Source: Sphingobacteriaceae bacterium
Lineage (GTDB): Bacteria > Bacteroidota > Bacteroidia > Sphingobacteriales > Sphingobacteriaceae
DNA: 64,000 nucleotides
Direction of reading: 5' to 3'
Assembly: GCA_029266635.1 (NCBI GenBank)
Contig: JAQSWM010000006.1
Span: forward strand, 1-64,000
Position numbers and translations under genes: made by a program. The notes under the pieces are model-generated. The model worked only from the letters and a program-made list of their open reading frames with translations. It did not search any database and was not told where the DNA came from. Shown piece after piece: positions 9,351 through 18,965 of this stretch (position 1 is the first letter of the stretch; each line of letters starts with the position of its first letter).

Positions 9351-9475
9351 CTATCTTTTTCAGTTATCAACAACTACGCCATTTGAGTGGAAAAGGTTCC
9401 GCGGCTGCGGAAGATTATTATCATTACCGCTATTTGGCTTAAATCGCGATATTTGCCACTCACTCGCAAGCAACA

Positions 9476-11158
9476 ATGGCAGACGAAAAAATCATATTCT
9501 CAATGGCCGGCGTAAACAAGATTTACCCGCCGCAAAAGCAAGTTTTAAAGAACATCTATCTCTCATTTTTTTACGGGGCGAAAATTGGTGTCATCGGGCT
9601 CAATGGCTCCGGGAAATCATCGGTGCTAAAAATTATTGCCGGGCTTGATAAGTCATACCAGGGCGAAGTGGTCTTTTCTCCCGGATATACAGTGGGGTAT
9701 TTGGCGCAGGAGCCGGAACTTGACCCTAATAAAACAGTAAAAGAAATTGTTGAAGAGGGAGTTTCTGAGACAACCGCTCTTCTGAAGGAGTATGAGGACA
9801 TAAACGAAAAGTTCGGTTTGCCCGAAGTTTATGAAAACGCGGATGAGATGGATAAGCTCCTTGCCAGACAGGGCGAGCTTCAGGATAAAATTGATGCTAC
9901 AAATGCGTGGGAACTTGATTCTAAGTTAGAACGTGCAATGGATGCTTTACGCTGCCCGGAGCCGGATACTAAAATTGCCACTTTGTCAGGAGGAGAGCGG
10001 AGGCGGGTTGCATTGTGCAGGCTTTTGCTGAAGGAACCGGATGTTTTGCTTTTGGATGAGCCAACCAACCACTTAGACGCGGAAAGTATCGACTGGCTTG
10101 AGCAACACCTTAAGCAATACAAAGGGACCGTTATCGCGGTAACGCACGACCGATATTTCCTGGATAACGTAGCCGGATGGATACTGGAACTTGACCGTGG
10201 CGAAGGCATCCCGTGGAAAGGGAATTATTCTTCATGGCTGGATCAAAAATCAAAGCGTTTAGCACAGGAAGAAAAAACTGAAAGCAAGCGTCAGAAAACG
10301 TTGGAGCGTGAGTTGGAGTGGGCAAGAATGGCTCCGAAAGCCCGTCACGCGAAGTCAAAGGCTCGTTTAGCTAACTACGAAAAGCTAGCGTCAGAAGAGA
10401 CGAAGGAAAGAGAAGAAAGGCTGGAGCTCTTCATCCCGCCTGGACCGCGGCTCGGCAACATCGTTATCGAAGCCAATGGTGTAACAAAAGCTTACGGCGA
10501 TAAAGTGCTGTTCGAAAACTTAAGCTTCTCTTTACCTCCTGCCGGAATCGTTGGGATTATTGGCCCGAACGGCGCCGGTAAAACCACTTTGTTCCGCTTG
10601 ATCACCGGTCAGGATAAGCCTGATGCCGGAACATTCCGCGTGGGCGAAACAGTTGCGCTGGGTTATGTTGACCAGTTGCATGACGACCTTGATCCAAATA
10701 AATCCGTTTGGGAAAATATTACAGACGGACAGGAAACCATTTTACTCGGGAACCGCCCGGTAAACTCAAGAGCCTATGTTTCCAAGTTTAACTTTAACGG
10801 TGCAGATCAGCAAAAGAAGGTTTCGGTGCTTTCGGGCGGAGAACGGAACCGGGTCCACTTGTCAATAACATTGAAAAAGAGTTCAAATGTGTTGCTGCTT
10901 GATGAGCCTACCAATGATATTGACGTAAATACTTTACGTGCGCTGGAAGAAGGTCTTGAAAGTTTTGGCGGCTGCGCTGTAATCATTTCCCACGACCGTT
11001 GGTTTCTCGACAGGATTTGTACGCACATCCTTGCTTTTGAAGGAAATTCGCAGGTTTACTTCTTTGAAGGAAACTATTCAGAATATGAAGAGAATCGAAA
11101 GAAACGTACCGGCGATGTGACGCCACACAGAATCAGGTATAAGAAGCTGGTTGGGTAA
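9476..11158 (+). CDS. ettA: Energy-dependent translational throttle protein EttA (ABC-F ATPase)
   Basis: EttA is a soluble ABC-F protein that binds the ribosomal E site and gates entry into elongation according to ATP/ADP levels. The 560-residue protein has two ATPase domains: Walker A GLNGSGKS at 41-48 and GPNGAGKTT near 362, signatures LSGGERRRVALCRLL and LSGGERNRVHLSI, and Walker B LLLDEPTNHLDAES and LLLDEPTNDIDV. The charged linker between them lies around 250-310. Length and motifs fit EttA rather than Uup or the antibiotic-resistance ABC-F groups. It is divergent from clpC and closed by a terminator. Confidence 0.92.
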   Translation: MADEKIIFSMAGVNKIYPPQKQVLKNIYLSFFYGAKIGVIGLNGSGKSSVLKIIAGLDKSYQGEVVFSPGYTVGYLAQEPELDPNKTVKEIVEEGVSETTALLKEYEDINEKFGLPEVYENADEMDKLLARQGELQDKIDATNAWELDSKLERAMDALRCPEPDTKIATLSGGERRRVALCRLLLKEPDVLLLDEPTNHLDAESIDWLEQHLKQYKGTVIAVTHDRYFLDNVAGWILELDRGEGIPWKGNYSSWLDQKSKRLAQEEKTESKRQKTLERELEWARMAPKARHAKSKARLANYEKLASEETKEREERLELFIPPGPRLGNIVIEANGVTKAYGDKVLFENLSFSLPPAGIVGIIGPNGAGKTTLFRLITGQDKPDAGTFRVGETVALGYVDQLHDDLDPNKSVWENITDGQETILLGNRPVNSRAYVSKFNFNGADQQKKVSVLSGGERNRVHLSITLKKSSNVLLLDEPTNDIDVNTLRALEEGLESFGGCAVIISHDRWFLDRICTHILAFEGNSQVYFFEGNYSEYEENRKKRTGDVTPHRIRYKKLVG

Positions 11159-11162
11159 GAAA

Positions 11163-11191
11163 AAGCCTCAGAGATACTGAGGCTTTTTTTT
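11163..11191 (+). terminator. Rho-independent terminator after ettA
   Basis: Stem AAGCCTCAG/CTGAGGCTT (11163-11171 and 11177-11185) with loop AGATA is followed by a run of T. It starts five bases after the ettA stop. Confidence 0.9.
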
Positions 11192-11246
11192 ATCGTTCTC
11201 GTCATTTCTTACACAGTGAGAAATCTCCTTGTTCTTATGACTATTA

Positions 11247-12800
11247 TTATTTCGCGTATGAAACAGACCTTGTCTCTCTGATAACCGTTACTTTAATCTG
11301 TCCCGGGTAAGTCATCTCAGTTTGAATACGATTTGAAATATCCGCAGCTAAAATCTCAGATTGTGCATCAGTTATACGTTCGCTTTCAACCACCACACGC
11401 AGTTCTCTGCCAGCCTGAATCGCGAAGGTTTTCTCAACTCCCGGATAAGATAACGCCAGTGACTCCAGTTCCTTCAAACGTTTGATATAGCTTTCCACAA
11501 CCTCGCGGCGAGCACCCGGCCGTGCACCTGAAATGGCATCGCACGCCTGGATAATAGGCGAAATCATAGAAGTCATCTCAATTTCGTCGTGGTGAGCGCC
11601 AATGGCGTTGCACACTTCAGGATGTTCTTTATACTTTTCTGCAAGCTGCATCCCTAAGATTGCGTGTGGCAATTCCGGGTTATCATCTGGAACTTTCCCG
11701 ATATCATGCAATAGTCCGGCACGCTTAGCCATTTTCACGTTCAAGCCGAGTTCAGCAGCCATGGTTGCACAGAAATTAGCCACCTCACGCGAGTGTTGAA
11801 GCAAGTTTTGTCCATAAGATGAACGGTAGCGCATGCGGCCCACCATCCGGATAAGCTCGGGGTGCAAGCCGTGGATGCCTAGGTCGATTACAGTACGCTC
11901 GCCTATCTCCACGATCTCTTCTTCGATTTGCTTTTTAGTTTTTGCAACTACCTCTTCGATACGGGCCGGGTGGATACGGCCGTCAGTCACGAGGCGGTGT
12001 AGGGCGAGACGGGCGATCTCCCGGCGGACGGGATCAAATCCCGAAAGGATAATTGCTTCAGGAGTATCATCCACAATAATCTCGATACCAGTGGCGGCTT
12101 CGAGCGCCCGGATGTTTCTGCCCTCGCGGCCAATTACACGACCTTTTATTTCATCACTTTCGATGTTGAAAATTGATACTGTATTTTCAATGGCAGCTTC
12201 AGTGGCTGTGCGCTGGATAGTTTGAATAACAACTTTCTTAGCCTCTTTAGTGGCAGTAAGTTTCGCCTCATCCACAATGTCCTTGATCTGCATCATGGCT
12301 TTTGTACGGGCTTCTTCACGTAAGGCATCCACCAATTGATTTTTTGCTTCCTCGGCAGACAATCCAGCGATAGTTTCTAGTTGCTGTACATGTTGATTCT
12401 TTAGTTGTTCAACTTCTTCCTGTTTCTTCTGCGCAATTTCAATTTGCTTCTCCAGGTTCTTTTTAGTGTTATCAAGCTCCTGCTCCTTGCGATTCATGTT
12501 TTCGAGCTTCTGATTAACAGATTGCTCCTTTTGCTTGATACTGTTTTCGCGTTGGTTGATGTTGTTGTTCTTGCTATTGATCTCTTGCTCATGTTCTGCC
12601 TTCATTTGCAGAAACTTCTCTTTTGCTTCCAGCAGCTTGTCCTTTTTGAGGATTTCGGCATTAGTTTCTGCCTCTTTCAGCAACTTCTTAACCTTATTCT
12701 GGGCGGCAAGTTCCTGATTCCTGAATAACTTAATAAGGATGAATCTTCCGATTACAACCCCTACTGCTATTCCTAATAAAATGTAAAGTACTATCTCCAT
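11247..12800 (-). CDS. rny: Ribonuclease Y
   Basis: RNase Y is a membrane-anchored endoribonuclease that starts mRNA decay. The 517-residue protein has one N-terminal membrane segment ([20 protein letters not shown]), a long coiled coil (about 25-200), a KH domain ([19 protein letters not shown], near 220-240) and an HD domain with the metal motif [10 protein letters not shown] near residue 365. Length and order match the family. Its start codon lies only 12 bp past the 3' end of the predicted 6S-like RNA, so it may be expressed by read-through from the zapA side or from an unseen promoter. Confidence 0.95.
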   Translation of the reverse strand: MEIVLYILLGIAVGVVIGRFILIKLFRNQELAAQNKVKKLLKEAETNAEILKKDKLLEAKEKFLQMKAEHEQEINSKNNNINQRENSIKQKEQSVNQKLENMNRKEQELDNTKKNLEKQIEIAQKKQEEVEQLKNQHVQQLETIAGLSAEEAKNQLVDALREEARTKAMMQIKDIVDEAKLTATKEAKKVVIQTIQRTATEAAIENTVSIFNIESDEIKGRVIGREGRNIRALEAATGIEIIVDDTPEAIILSGFDPVRREIARLALHRLVTDGRIHPARIEEVVAKTKKQIEEEIVEIGERTVIDLGIHGLHPELIRMVGRMRYRSSYGQNLLQHSREVANFCATMAAELGLNVKMAKRAGLLHDIGKVPDDNPELPHAILGMQLAEKYKEHPEVCNAIGAHHDEIEMTSMISPIIQACDAISGARPGARREVVESYIKRLKELESLALSYPGVEKTFAIQAGRELRVVVESERITDAQSEILAADISNRIQTEMTYPGQIKVTVIRETRSVSYAK

Positions 12801-12811
12801 AAAATTTTTAA

Positions 12812-12988
12812 ATAAAAAAACCGCAACTAAATCTTAAGCATCATGTATTCTAAAGCTTCAATCAGAAAGGTTTAGAGTTTTGATCCTAACAAACAACCCA
12901 AAGGCTGAAGTTTACATCTGTTGCAACTCTGCTGATACTGAAGCGTTAAGCTTTAAATAGTGAAACTTAAAAATTTAACTGCGGTTAA
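12812..12988 (-). ncRNA. ssrS: Predicted 6S-like regulatory RNA
   Basis: The 213-bp gap between zapA and rny folds on the minus strand into one long rod. The closing stem pairs AACCGCA (12980-12986) with TGCGGTT (12819-12825) and continues through imperfect TAAAT and TTAAG pairs. Inside it TAAAGCTT (12948-12955) pairs with AAGCTTTA (12851-12858), then CTTCAGTATCAG with CTGATTGAAG, then AGAGTT with AACTCT, then a small CAGCC/GGGTTG apical hairpin. A T tract (12814-12820) ends it. 6S RNA is such an interrupted rod of about 180 nt and also neighbours zapA in E. coli. The fold was done by eye. Confidence 0.72.
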
Positions 12989-13013
12989 ATCTTGCTCTAT
13001 TTTATAAAGAACG

Positions 13014-13307
13014 TTATTGCTTTGAGAAAAAGCCGTTTAACAGCTCATCTAACTGATAAACCTTCTCTGCCACTTGCGTGTCTTCGTTCATCACCTTTTT
13101 TTCGGTTTTTAACGTAGCTGTTGCGTAGTGCAACACACACATTGATAACAAGTCCTGCTTATCACGTACTGCATAATTTTCCTGAAATTCCTTTATGCGG
13201 TCGTTGATTAGTTTAGCTGCTCTCCGTATAATTTCCTCTTCCTCCATGTTCACCTTTAAAGGGTAAACTCTGTCGGCAATATTTATTTTTATTGAGATTT
13301 CTCCCAT
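13014..13307 (-). CDS. zapA: Cell division protein ZapA
   Basis: ZapA stabilises FtsZ filaments at the division site. The 97-residue product has the N-terminal beta-hairpin region typical of ZapA (ISIKINIADRVYPLKVNMEEEEIIRRAAKLINDR) and a C-terminal coiled coil (residues about 60-90) used for dimerisation. The short length and the residue pattern VYPL...EEE...IRRAAKLIN fit the family. It lies 22 bp downstream of a small coiled-coil gene and pheT, probably in one transcript, and directly upstream of the 6S-like RNA. Confidence 0.88.
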   Translation of the reverse strand: MGEISIKINIADRVYPLKVNMEEEEIIRRAAKLINDRIKEFQENYAVRDKQDLLSMCVLHYATATLKTEKKVMNEDTQVAEKVYQLDELLNGFFSKQ

Positions 13308-13329
13308 TTGAGCTTGGTTCCACTACGTG

Positions 13330-13635
13330 CTATTTCTTCAATAGCACAATACACTTATCTATTTCGCGTACAAATTCGCTAATTTTTTGCTTTATGTCAA
13401 GCGTTTTTTCATTCGCAGGGCTCTCGGCACCAGCCATGCTTTCTAAAGATCGAGCTAGTTTCAATGCCCTCAGCTTTTCTTCTAAATCCAAAACCTTGGT
13501 TTTGCTTGCTTCAACCGCTACTTTCAACGATTGATTTTCCAGATTCAGCAAATCGTTCTCTTCCTGCAAGGCAGCACAAAGGTCAATAAGCCTCTGCGTT
13601 TTTTCTACAACTTTATTTAACTGTTCTGCTACCAT
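13330..13635 (-). CDS. Small coiled-coil protein next to zapA, unknown function
   Basis: The 101-residue product has no signal peptide or membrane segment. It is dominated by a leucine-heptad coiled coil (LIDLCAALQEENDLLNLENQ, about residues 16-65) followed by a helical C-terminus (KTLDIKQKISEFVREIDKC). It lies between pheT (19 bp) and zapA (22 bp) on the same strand, a placement I recall from other Bacteroidota. A ZapB-like partner of ZapA is conceivable, from the size and coiled-coil nature, but this is inference only. Confidence 0.75.
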   Translation of the reverse strand: MVAEQLNKVVEKTQRLIDLCAALQEENDLLNLENQSLKVAVEASKTKVLDLEEKLRALKLARSLESMAGAESPANEKTLDIKQKISEFVREIDKCIVLLKK

Positions 13636-13654
13636 TGCTAAAGTGATCCCGTAT

Positions 13655-16051
13655 CTACTTCCTGATCTCTGCCCCAGCTTCCTTTTCGAAACTAGTGATT
13701 AATTTCTGCATAATAGCATCTATTTGCTTATCATTCAGCGTCTTTTCTTCATCCTGAAGCACGAAGCTCAAAGCATATGATTTCTTGCCGGAAGCTAATT
13801 TGTCGCCTTCGTAAACATCAAAAACGTTCACCTCTTTCAACAAGTTGCGTTCAGCCTTTTGTGCGATTTGCTTCAAAGTCTCAAAAGTTACCGATTTATC
13901 GAGCAACATCGAAAGATCCCGGCGCACCGACGGGAATTTCGTAACTTCTTTATAGGTGATCTTATTATTCCGGATAGCCTTCAGCACCAAATCCCAATCG
14001 AAATCAGCATAGAAAGCATCTTTATCTATATCTGCTTTCTTAAGCGCTTTTCGCGAAACCAAGCCAAATTCAACTAAGGCCTTTTCTCCTTTTCTGTAGC
14101 TCAGGCCATACGCAAAATCCGATCCCGCCTCAGCTGTTATAAGACCCTTGATATTTAATCGGAAAATCACTGCATCAACCGCTGCTTTCAGGTTAAAGAA
14201 GCTCACCGATTCGCCCGGATGATTCCATTGTTCAGAGCTTTTTGCACCCGTAAGAAATAAAGAGAGCCGCTGATTTTCTTTGAAGCCATCGCCGCTGGTT
14301 CTGTAAATCTTCCCGAACTCATACAGTTTCAAATCTGCATTTCGGCGGTTCTGATTATACGCAACTACTTCCAGTCCTGTGTACAACAAAGATTGCCTCA
14401 TCACATCTAGGTCACTGCTCAAGGGATTCAGAATACGAACCGCACTCGTTTCATCATCAGAATAAGCCGACTTCGTTAGCGAGTTGGTCAGAATTTCATA
14501 AAAGCCGTTCGCGGTAAGCATATCAGCCACCTGGTTCTGCACAACTTCTTTATCGGGCTTCGGTGCATAATTCAGGGAAGCCTTGATTTGCGTTGGGATC
14601 TCAATGTTGTTATAGCCATAGATGCGAAGGATTTCTTCAATCACATCTACATCCCGGGTCACGTCAACTTTGTAAGTCGGCACTTTTAGTTGAAGCCCGT
14701 CTTCCATTTCAGCAACAATCTCGATGTTGAGCGATGTCAGAATAGCTTTAATTTCTTCATGTGGGATAGCTTTCCCGATCAGCCGGTCTACGGTTTCATA
14801 AGCAAGCGCTACATTGAACGGAGTACCTTGAGTCGGATAAAAATCTGCTACTTCGGACGATATTTCCCCGCCTGCCAACTCTTTGATCAACTTTGCGGCA
14901 TGCTTCAGGGCAATCACTGTCATCTCCGGATCGGTGCCACGTTCAAAACGGAATGAAGCATCGGTTTTAAGCCCGTGACGTTTGGATGTTTTCCTTACCG
15001 ACACAGCATTGAACCAGGCACTTTCCAGAAACACGTTTTTAGTTGCTTCCGTGATTCCCGACTTCGCTCCACCAAAAACCCCGGCTATGCACATGGGCTC
15101 TTCTGCATTGCAGATCATCAAATCTTCAGATGAAAGCGTACGCACCACGCCATCAAGGGTTGTAAACACCGTTCCATCAGCACAGTTTTTCACCACAACC
15201 TTACCGCCGACAATTGCGTCTGCATCGAACGCGTGCATCGGCTGGCCAAAGCCGTGGAGGATGTAGTTTGTTACATCAACAATGTTATTTATCGGCCGGA
15301 TGCCAATAACACTTAATTTATCTTTCAGCCAGGTGGGCGATTCTTTAACCTCTACGCCCGTAATAGTTATGGATGAATATCGCGGACACGCCTGTTCATT
15401 CTCCACAACAACGGGAATCTGGAAGTTATGATTATCTGTGATAAAAGCCTCTGCCGGCGGCATGATCACCGATGTGCGAAGGTAAGCGGCCAAATCGCGG
15501 GCAACGCCCAAATGAGAAGCAGCATCTGCCCGGTTAGGCGTTAAGCCAATCTCAAAAAGGTAATCATCATCGATATTGAAGTAGTCTTTCACGCGTGTGC
15601 CAACCACAGCATCGGCATTCAGCACCTTAATTCCATCGTGCGATTTTCCAAGCCCCACTTCGTCTTCTGCACAAAGCATTCCCTCAGAAACTTCGCCGCG
15701 TATTTTAGATTTGTTGATTTTGAAGGGCTCGCCCGTGCCGGGATGAACAGTAGTTCCAACAGTAGCAACAATCACTTTTTGTCCTGCAGCAACATTCGGT
15801 GCTCCGCACACAATCTGCAAGTCCTCTCCCGTCCCGGCATCAACCTTCGTTACACGCAGCCGATCAGCATTCGGATGCTGCCAGCATTCCTTCACATATC
15901 CCACTACCAATCCTTCCAACCCGCCGGGAATAGTTTGAACCTTCTCAAGGCTCTCAACCTCCAATCCAATATCGGTAAGGATGCCGGAAATCTCTTGTGC
16001 GGTTTTATCAGTACGTATGAATTCTTTGAGCCAGTTGTAGGAAATCTTCAT
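13655..16051 (-). CDS. pheT: Phenylalanine-tRNA ligase beta subunit
   Basis: PheT forms, with PheS, the alpha2-beta2 enzyme that charges tRNA-Phe. The 798-residue protein has the N-terminal tRNA-binding/EMAP-like domain (about 40-150, with VVGYVKECWQHPNADRLRVT), the B3/B4 editing region (210-400), the B5 domain (405-475), the catalytic-like core and a C-terminal FDX-ACB anticodon-binding domain (about 700-798, FPSVRRDLSMLLD). Length is normal. pheS is not adjacent, so the two subunits are encoded apart. It heads a likely run with the coiled-coil gene and zapA. Confidence 0.96.
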   Translation of the reverse strand: MKISYNWLKEFIRTDKTAQEISGILTDIGLEVESLEKVQTIPGGLEGLVVGYVKECWQHPNADRLRVTKVDAGTGEDLQIVCGAPNVAAGQKVIVATVGTTVHPGTGEPFKINKSKIRGEVSEGMLCAEDEVGLGKSHDGIKVLNADAVVGTRVKDYFNIDDDYLFEIGLTPNRADAASHLGVARDLAAYLRTSVIMPPAEAFITDNHNFQIPVVVENEQACPRYSSITITGVEVKESPTWLKDKLSVIGIRPINNIVDVTNYILHGFGQPMHAFDADAIVGGKVVVKNCADGTVFTTLDGVVRTLSSEDLMICNAEEPMCIAGVFGGAKSGITEATKNVFLESAWFNAVSVRKTSKRHGLKTDASFRFERGTDPEMTVIALKHAAKLIKELAGGEISSEVADFYPTQGTPFNVALAYETVDRLIGKAIPHEEIKAILTSLNIEIVAEMEDGLQLKVPTYKVDVTRDVDVIEEILRIYGYNNIEIPTQIKASLNYAPKPDKEVVQNQVADMLTANGFYEILTNSLTKSAYSDDETSAVRILNPLSSDLDVMRQSLLYTGLEVVAYNQNRRNADLKLYEFGKIYRTSGDGFKENQRLSLFLTGAKSSEQWNHPGESVSFFNLKAAVDAVIFRLNIKGLITAEAGSDFAYGLSYRKGEKALVEFGLVSRKALKKADIDKDAFYADFDWDLVLKAIRNNKITYKEVTKFPSVRRDLSMLLDKSVTFETLKQIAQKAERNLLKEVNVFDVYEGDKLASGKKSYALSFVLQDEEKTLNDKQIDAIMQKLITSFEKEAGAEIRK

Positions 16052-16120
16052 TTTTTATCAATGAAGGGCAAAGATAGCAGTTCGGCCGGAAATCTTGCCG
16101 TCAATTTAATGAGCCGAGGC

Positions 16121-16819
16121 TTAGATCATGCCTTCATCGGCGAAGCTCATGTAGCGGGTTTGTCCAAAAATCAGATGATCGAGGATGGACATATCAAGCA
16201 AAGAAGCGGCCGAGCAAAGCTTATGTGTAAGGTTGATATCCGCCTGGCTGGGCTTTAGGTTCCCTGAAGGATGATTATGAGCGAGGATGATTGATGGAGC
16301 GTTGCTTTCAAGAGCAATCTTAAAGATGATTTTCGGATCAGCAACTGTGCCGTTTTGCCCACCCCTGCTGATCTGCTGCTTGGCAATTACCTTACTCGCC
16401 CTGTTTAGAAGAACTATCCAGAACTGCTCGTGGTCAAGATCGGCGAAATCGGGATATAATAAGTCGAAGATATCTTTGCTGCTGGTTATTTTAGTGATGG
16501 TTTTCACGCCGGCATCCTTTCGCCTTCTGCCAAGCTCCAGGGCTGCGATGATGGAGATCGCCTTTGCCTCGCCAATACCTTTAAACTTTGAAAGTTCAGC
16601 AACGGAAAGAGTGCCCAGCTTATCTAAGTCATTTTGAAGCGAGTGGAGTATACGCTTGCTAAGCTCAACGGCAGTTTCGGTCCGGCTGCCAGAGCCGATA
16701 AGGATAGCAATAAGTTCGGCATCGCTCAGGGCCCTGCGCCCGCGGACCAGCAACTTCTCACGGGGCCGGTCTTCCTCAGCCCACGACTTGATGGTGATTT
16801 TCTGCTCGTAAATATCCAT
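16121..16819 (-). CDS. radC: RadC family protein (JAB/MPN domain)
   Basis: The 232-residue protein has an N-terminal helix-hairpin-helix region (LDKLGTLSVAELSKFKGIGE, about 75-95) and a C-terminal JAMM metal site HNHPSGNLKPSQAD, the hallmark of RadC. RadC was once linked to DNA repair, but its activity is unresolved. I chose the ATG at 16817-16819 (MDIYEQKITIKSWAEEDRPR), since this is where RadC proteins usually start. The in-frame ATG at 16844-16846 would add nine hydrophobic residues and overlap the rpsT terminator. Confidence 0.9.
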   Translation of the reverse strand: MDIYEQKITIKSWAEEDRPREKLLVRGRRALSDAELIAILIGSGSRTETAVELSKRILHSLQNDLDKLGTLSVAELSKFKGIGEAKAISIIAALELGRRRKDAGVKTITKITSSKDIFDLLYPDFADLDHEQFWIVLLNRASKVIAKQQISRGGQNGTVADPKIIFKIALESNAPSIILAHNHPSGNLKPSQADINLTHKLCSAASLLDMSILDHLIFGQTRYMSFADEGMI

Positions 16820-16843
16820 AGTTAAAGCTATGGAAATCAGCAA

Positions 16844-16877
16844 CAAAAAACAAAACCCCCGACCGGAAGGACGAGGG
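16844..16877 (-). terminator. Rho-independent terminator after rpsT
   Basis: On the minus strand CCCTCGTCC (16869-16877) pairs with GGTCGGGGG (16856-16864), with one U-U mismatch and loop TTCC. A T-rich tract follows. It lies 25 bp past the rpsT stop and ends just before radC. Confidence 0.82.
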
Positions 16878-16901
16878 CTCGTAATATTTAAGGAGATTAG
16901 C

Positions 16902-17156
16902 TTACGCTAATTTGTTAACGAATTTTGTAAGCTTGGACTTGTTGTTAGACGCCTTGTTCTTGTGAATAACATTTTTCTTAGCTAAACGATCAAGCATAGA
17001 AATAACCTTAACTAAAAGCGGAGTTGCGTCTGCTTTCGCAGTGGTGTTGCGCAATTTCTTAATTGCATTCCGGGTAGTTTTAGCCTGGTAACGGTTACGC
17101 AAACGTTTAGTAGCGTTAGCCCTGATTCTTTTTATGGATGATTTATGATTTGCCAT
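16902..17156 (-). CDS. rpsT: 30S ribosomal protein S20
   Basis: S20 binds 16S rRNA early in assembly of the small subunit. The 84-residue basic protein begins [20 protein letters not shown], the conserved S20 N-terminus, and ends in Lys/Arg-rich helices ([20 protein letters not shown]). Length is normal. It has a consensus promoter upstream (17191-17221) and a terminator downstream, so it is an independent transcription unit with a leader of about 30 nt. Confidence 0.97.
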   Translation of the reverse strand: MANHKSSIKRIRANATKRLRNRYQAKTTRNAIKKLRNTTAKADATPLLVKVISMLDRLAKKNVIHKNKASNNKSKLTKFVNKLA

Positions 17157-17190
17157 TTCTTAGCTTTTATCGTCTTTATTTTAAGGACTG

Positions 17191-17221
17191 CAAATATAGA
17201 GCTATAAATTATAACATACAA
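17191..17221 (-). promoter_or_regulatory. Predicted promoter of rpsT
   Basis: On the minus strand TTG (17219-17221), a 20-nt spacer and TATATTTG (17191-17198) match the Bacteroidota primary promoter exactly. The ATG follows 34 bp downstream of the -7 element. This is one of the best promoter matches in the window. Confidence 0.72.
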
Positions 17222-17306
17222 GTATTAAAATAAAATTACCGGAGCATCTAAACTGTTCAGCAATACAACATTATACAACCATTTATATTTTCTTGTAAAT
17301 TAGAAC

Positions 17307-18269
17307 ATGCGTGGTAAGCGGTTGTTCATTTTCTCTCTCCTAGCCGTTCTGATAATTTGCTCTTCCTGGGGATTCTTTGCCCATAAGCGCATTAACCGTT
17401 TGGCGGTTTTCACTTTGCCTCCCGGGATGGTGAAGTTCTATAAAAGCAACATTGAATATATAAACGAACATGCCGTTGATCCTGATAAGCGCCGCTACAC
17501 AGATTCGGCGGAAGCGCCCAGGCACTATTTAGATGCCGACCATTATGGCTCCGCTCCGTTCGATAGCATCCCCAAAAAATGGGATGATGCAGTAAAGAAA
17601 TTAAGTGAAGATACGTTAACTGCCTACGGAATTGTTCCCTGGCAAATCCAGCGCTCCTACTATGCGCTGGTGAAAGCCTTTCAGGAACAAGATTCAGCCC
17701 GTATCCTGAAAGTATCATCTGATCTTGGCCACTACGTAGCCGATGCGCACGTGCCACTTCACACCACCGAAAACTACAATGGGCAGATGACCGGACAAGT
17801 GGGAATTCATGGCTTTTGGGAGAGCCGTTTGCCCGAGCTTTTTGCCGATAAATACGACTACTTTGTTGGGAGGGCAGTTTATATTGAAAATCCGCTTAAC
17901 GAAGCATGGAAAATTGTTGAACATACCTACACCTACAAGGACTCCGTGCTCATGATCGAGGCTCGCCTGAGCAAGTCCTTCCCTTCAGATCAGAAGTACA
18001 CCTTCGCCCAGCGCAATGGGAAAGTGGATAAGCAGTACTCGGAAGGATATTCGAAAGCGTATCACGACGCTCTTCATGGGATGGTAGAGCGGCAAATGCG
18101 ATCCTCTATCCTGGCCGTGGGCAGCTTTTGGTATTCGGCGTGGGTGGATGCGGGGCAGCCAGATCTAAACAAACTAACGAAGAGCGATCTAACATCCGAA
18201 GAAAAAAAGGAAATTGCTCGTGAGGAACAACTATACAAACAAGGAAGAATAATCGGAAGAGAACAATAA
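17307..18269 (+). CDS. Secreted zinc-dependent phospholipase C / S1-P1 nuclease-fold protein
   Basis: This 320-residue protein has a signal peptide that would be cut just before Trp21 (CSSWGFFAHKRIN). An N-terminal Trp is a zinc ligand in this fold. Other ligand-like residues are His and Asp in PRHYLDADHY, the cluster GHYVADAHVPLHTTEN (about 146-161) and HGFWES. These fit the trinuclear zinc site of phospholipase C and S1/P1 nucleases. Substrate (lipid or nucleic acid) cannot be told from sequence. It is followed with no gap by the TMEM175-type channel gene, so the two form an operon. Confidence 0.82.
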   Translation: MRGKRLFIFSLLAVLIICSSWGFFAHKRINRLAVFTLPPGMVKFYKSNIEYINEHAVDPDKRRYTDSAEAPRHYLDADHYGSAPFDSIPKKWDDAVKKLSEDTLTAYGIVPWQIQRSYYALVKAFQEQDSARILKVSSDLGHYVADAHVPLHTTENYNGQMTGQVGIHGFWESRLPELFADKYDYFVGRAVYIENPLNEAWKIVEHTYTYKDSVLMIEARLSKSFPSDQKYTFAQRNGKVDKQYSEGYSKAYHDALHGMVERQMRSSILAVGSFWYSAWVDAGQPDLNKLTKSDLTSEEKKEIAREEQLYKQGRIIGREQ

Positions 18270-18965
18270 ATGGTTAGAAAATCAAAATCAGCTTCACATT
18301 ACAAGATCAGCTATAGAAGCCATGAACCAACCAGGCTGGAAACTTTCAGTGATGCAGTTTTTGCATTCGCCGTTACGCTGATCATCGTATCCTTAGAAGT
18401 GCCAAAATCGTATGACGAATTGCACGAGCTGATGACCGGCTTTGGCAGCTTCGCGATATGTTTTGCGATGCTCTTCCAGATTTGGAATATCCAAAATATA
18501 TTCTTCAGGCGATACGGTCTAAAAGACGATTATACGCTTGTGTTAAACGCCACACTGCTTTTCGTGGTGCTGTTCCTGGTGTATCCGCTCAAGTTCCTCT
18601 TTAACTTGGTTTTTGGAATCGGACATACGGAAATAAGCCGTGACCAAGTGCCTTCCCTGATGATGATCTACTGTACTGCTTATACAATAGTATTCCTTCT
18701 TTTCTTTCTGATGTATCAGAATGCCTTGCGACAAAAAGAACTTGTAGGGTTAACGGAGAAGGAAGTTTATCTGACAAAGACAACCGGCTACAGTTATCTG
18801 TTGAATGCATTCATCGGAATTTTTGCTGGGCTCGTAGCATTTCTCCTTCCGGCAAAAGCCGCGGGACTATCAGGAATGTCTTTCTTTTTAATTGGGCCCG
18901 TAATTACGCTATGGTACAGTTACAGAACACGCAAGGTGAAAAAACTGTACCCAAGTATCGCGTGA
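18270..18965 (+). CDS. TMEM175 family (DUF1211) predicted potassium channel
   Basis: The 231-residue protein has about six membrane segments and the family motif near residue 20, RLETFSDAVFAFAVTLIIV, which carries the R-x3-FSDAVFA signature of the TMEM175 channel family. Bacterial members are tetrameric potassium channels with one such repeat. The ATG follows directly after the stop codon of the phospholipase-like gene. The stop codon abuts that of the opposing dedA gene, leaving no space for a terminator. Confidence 0.85.
   Translation: MVRKSKSASHYKISYRSHEPTRLETFSDAVFAFAVTLIIVSLEVPKSYDELHELMTGFGSFAICFAMLFQIWNIQNIFFRRYGLKDDYTLVLNATLLFVVLFLVYPLKFLFNLVFGIGHTEISRDQVPSLMMIYCTAYTIVFLLFFLMYQNALRQKELVGLTEKEVYLTKTTGYSYLLNAFIGIFAGLVAFLLPAKAAGLSGMSFFLIGPVITLWYSYRTRKVKKLYPSIA

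Noticed and set aside
9287-9475. CIRCE or CtsR operator before clpC
   Set aside because: The palindrome does not match the CIRCE sequence, and no CtsR-like heptad pair was found.
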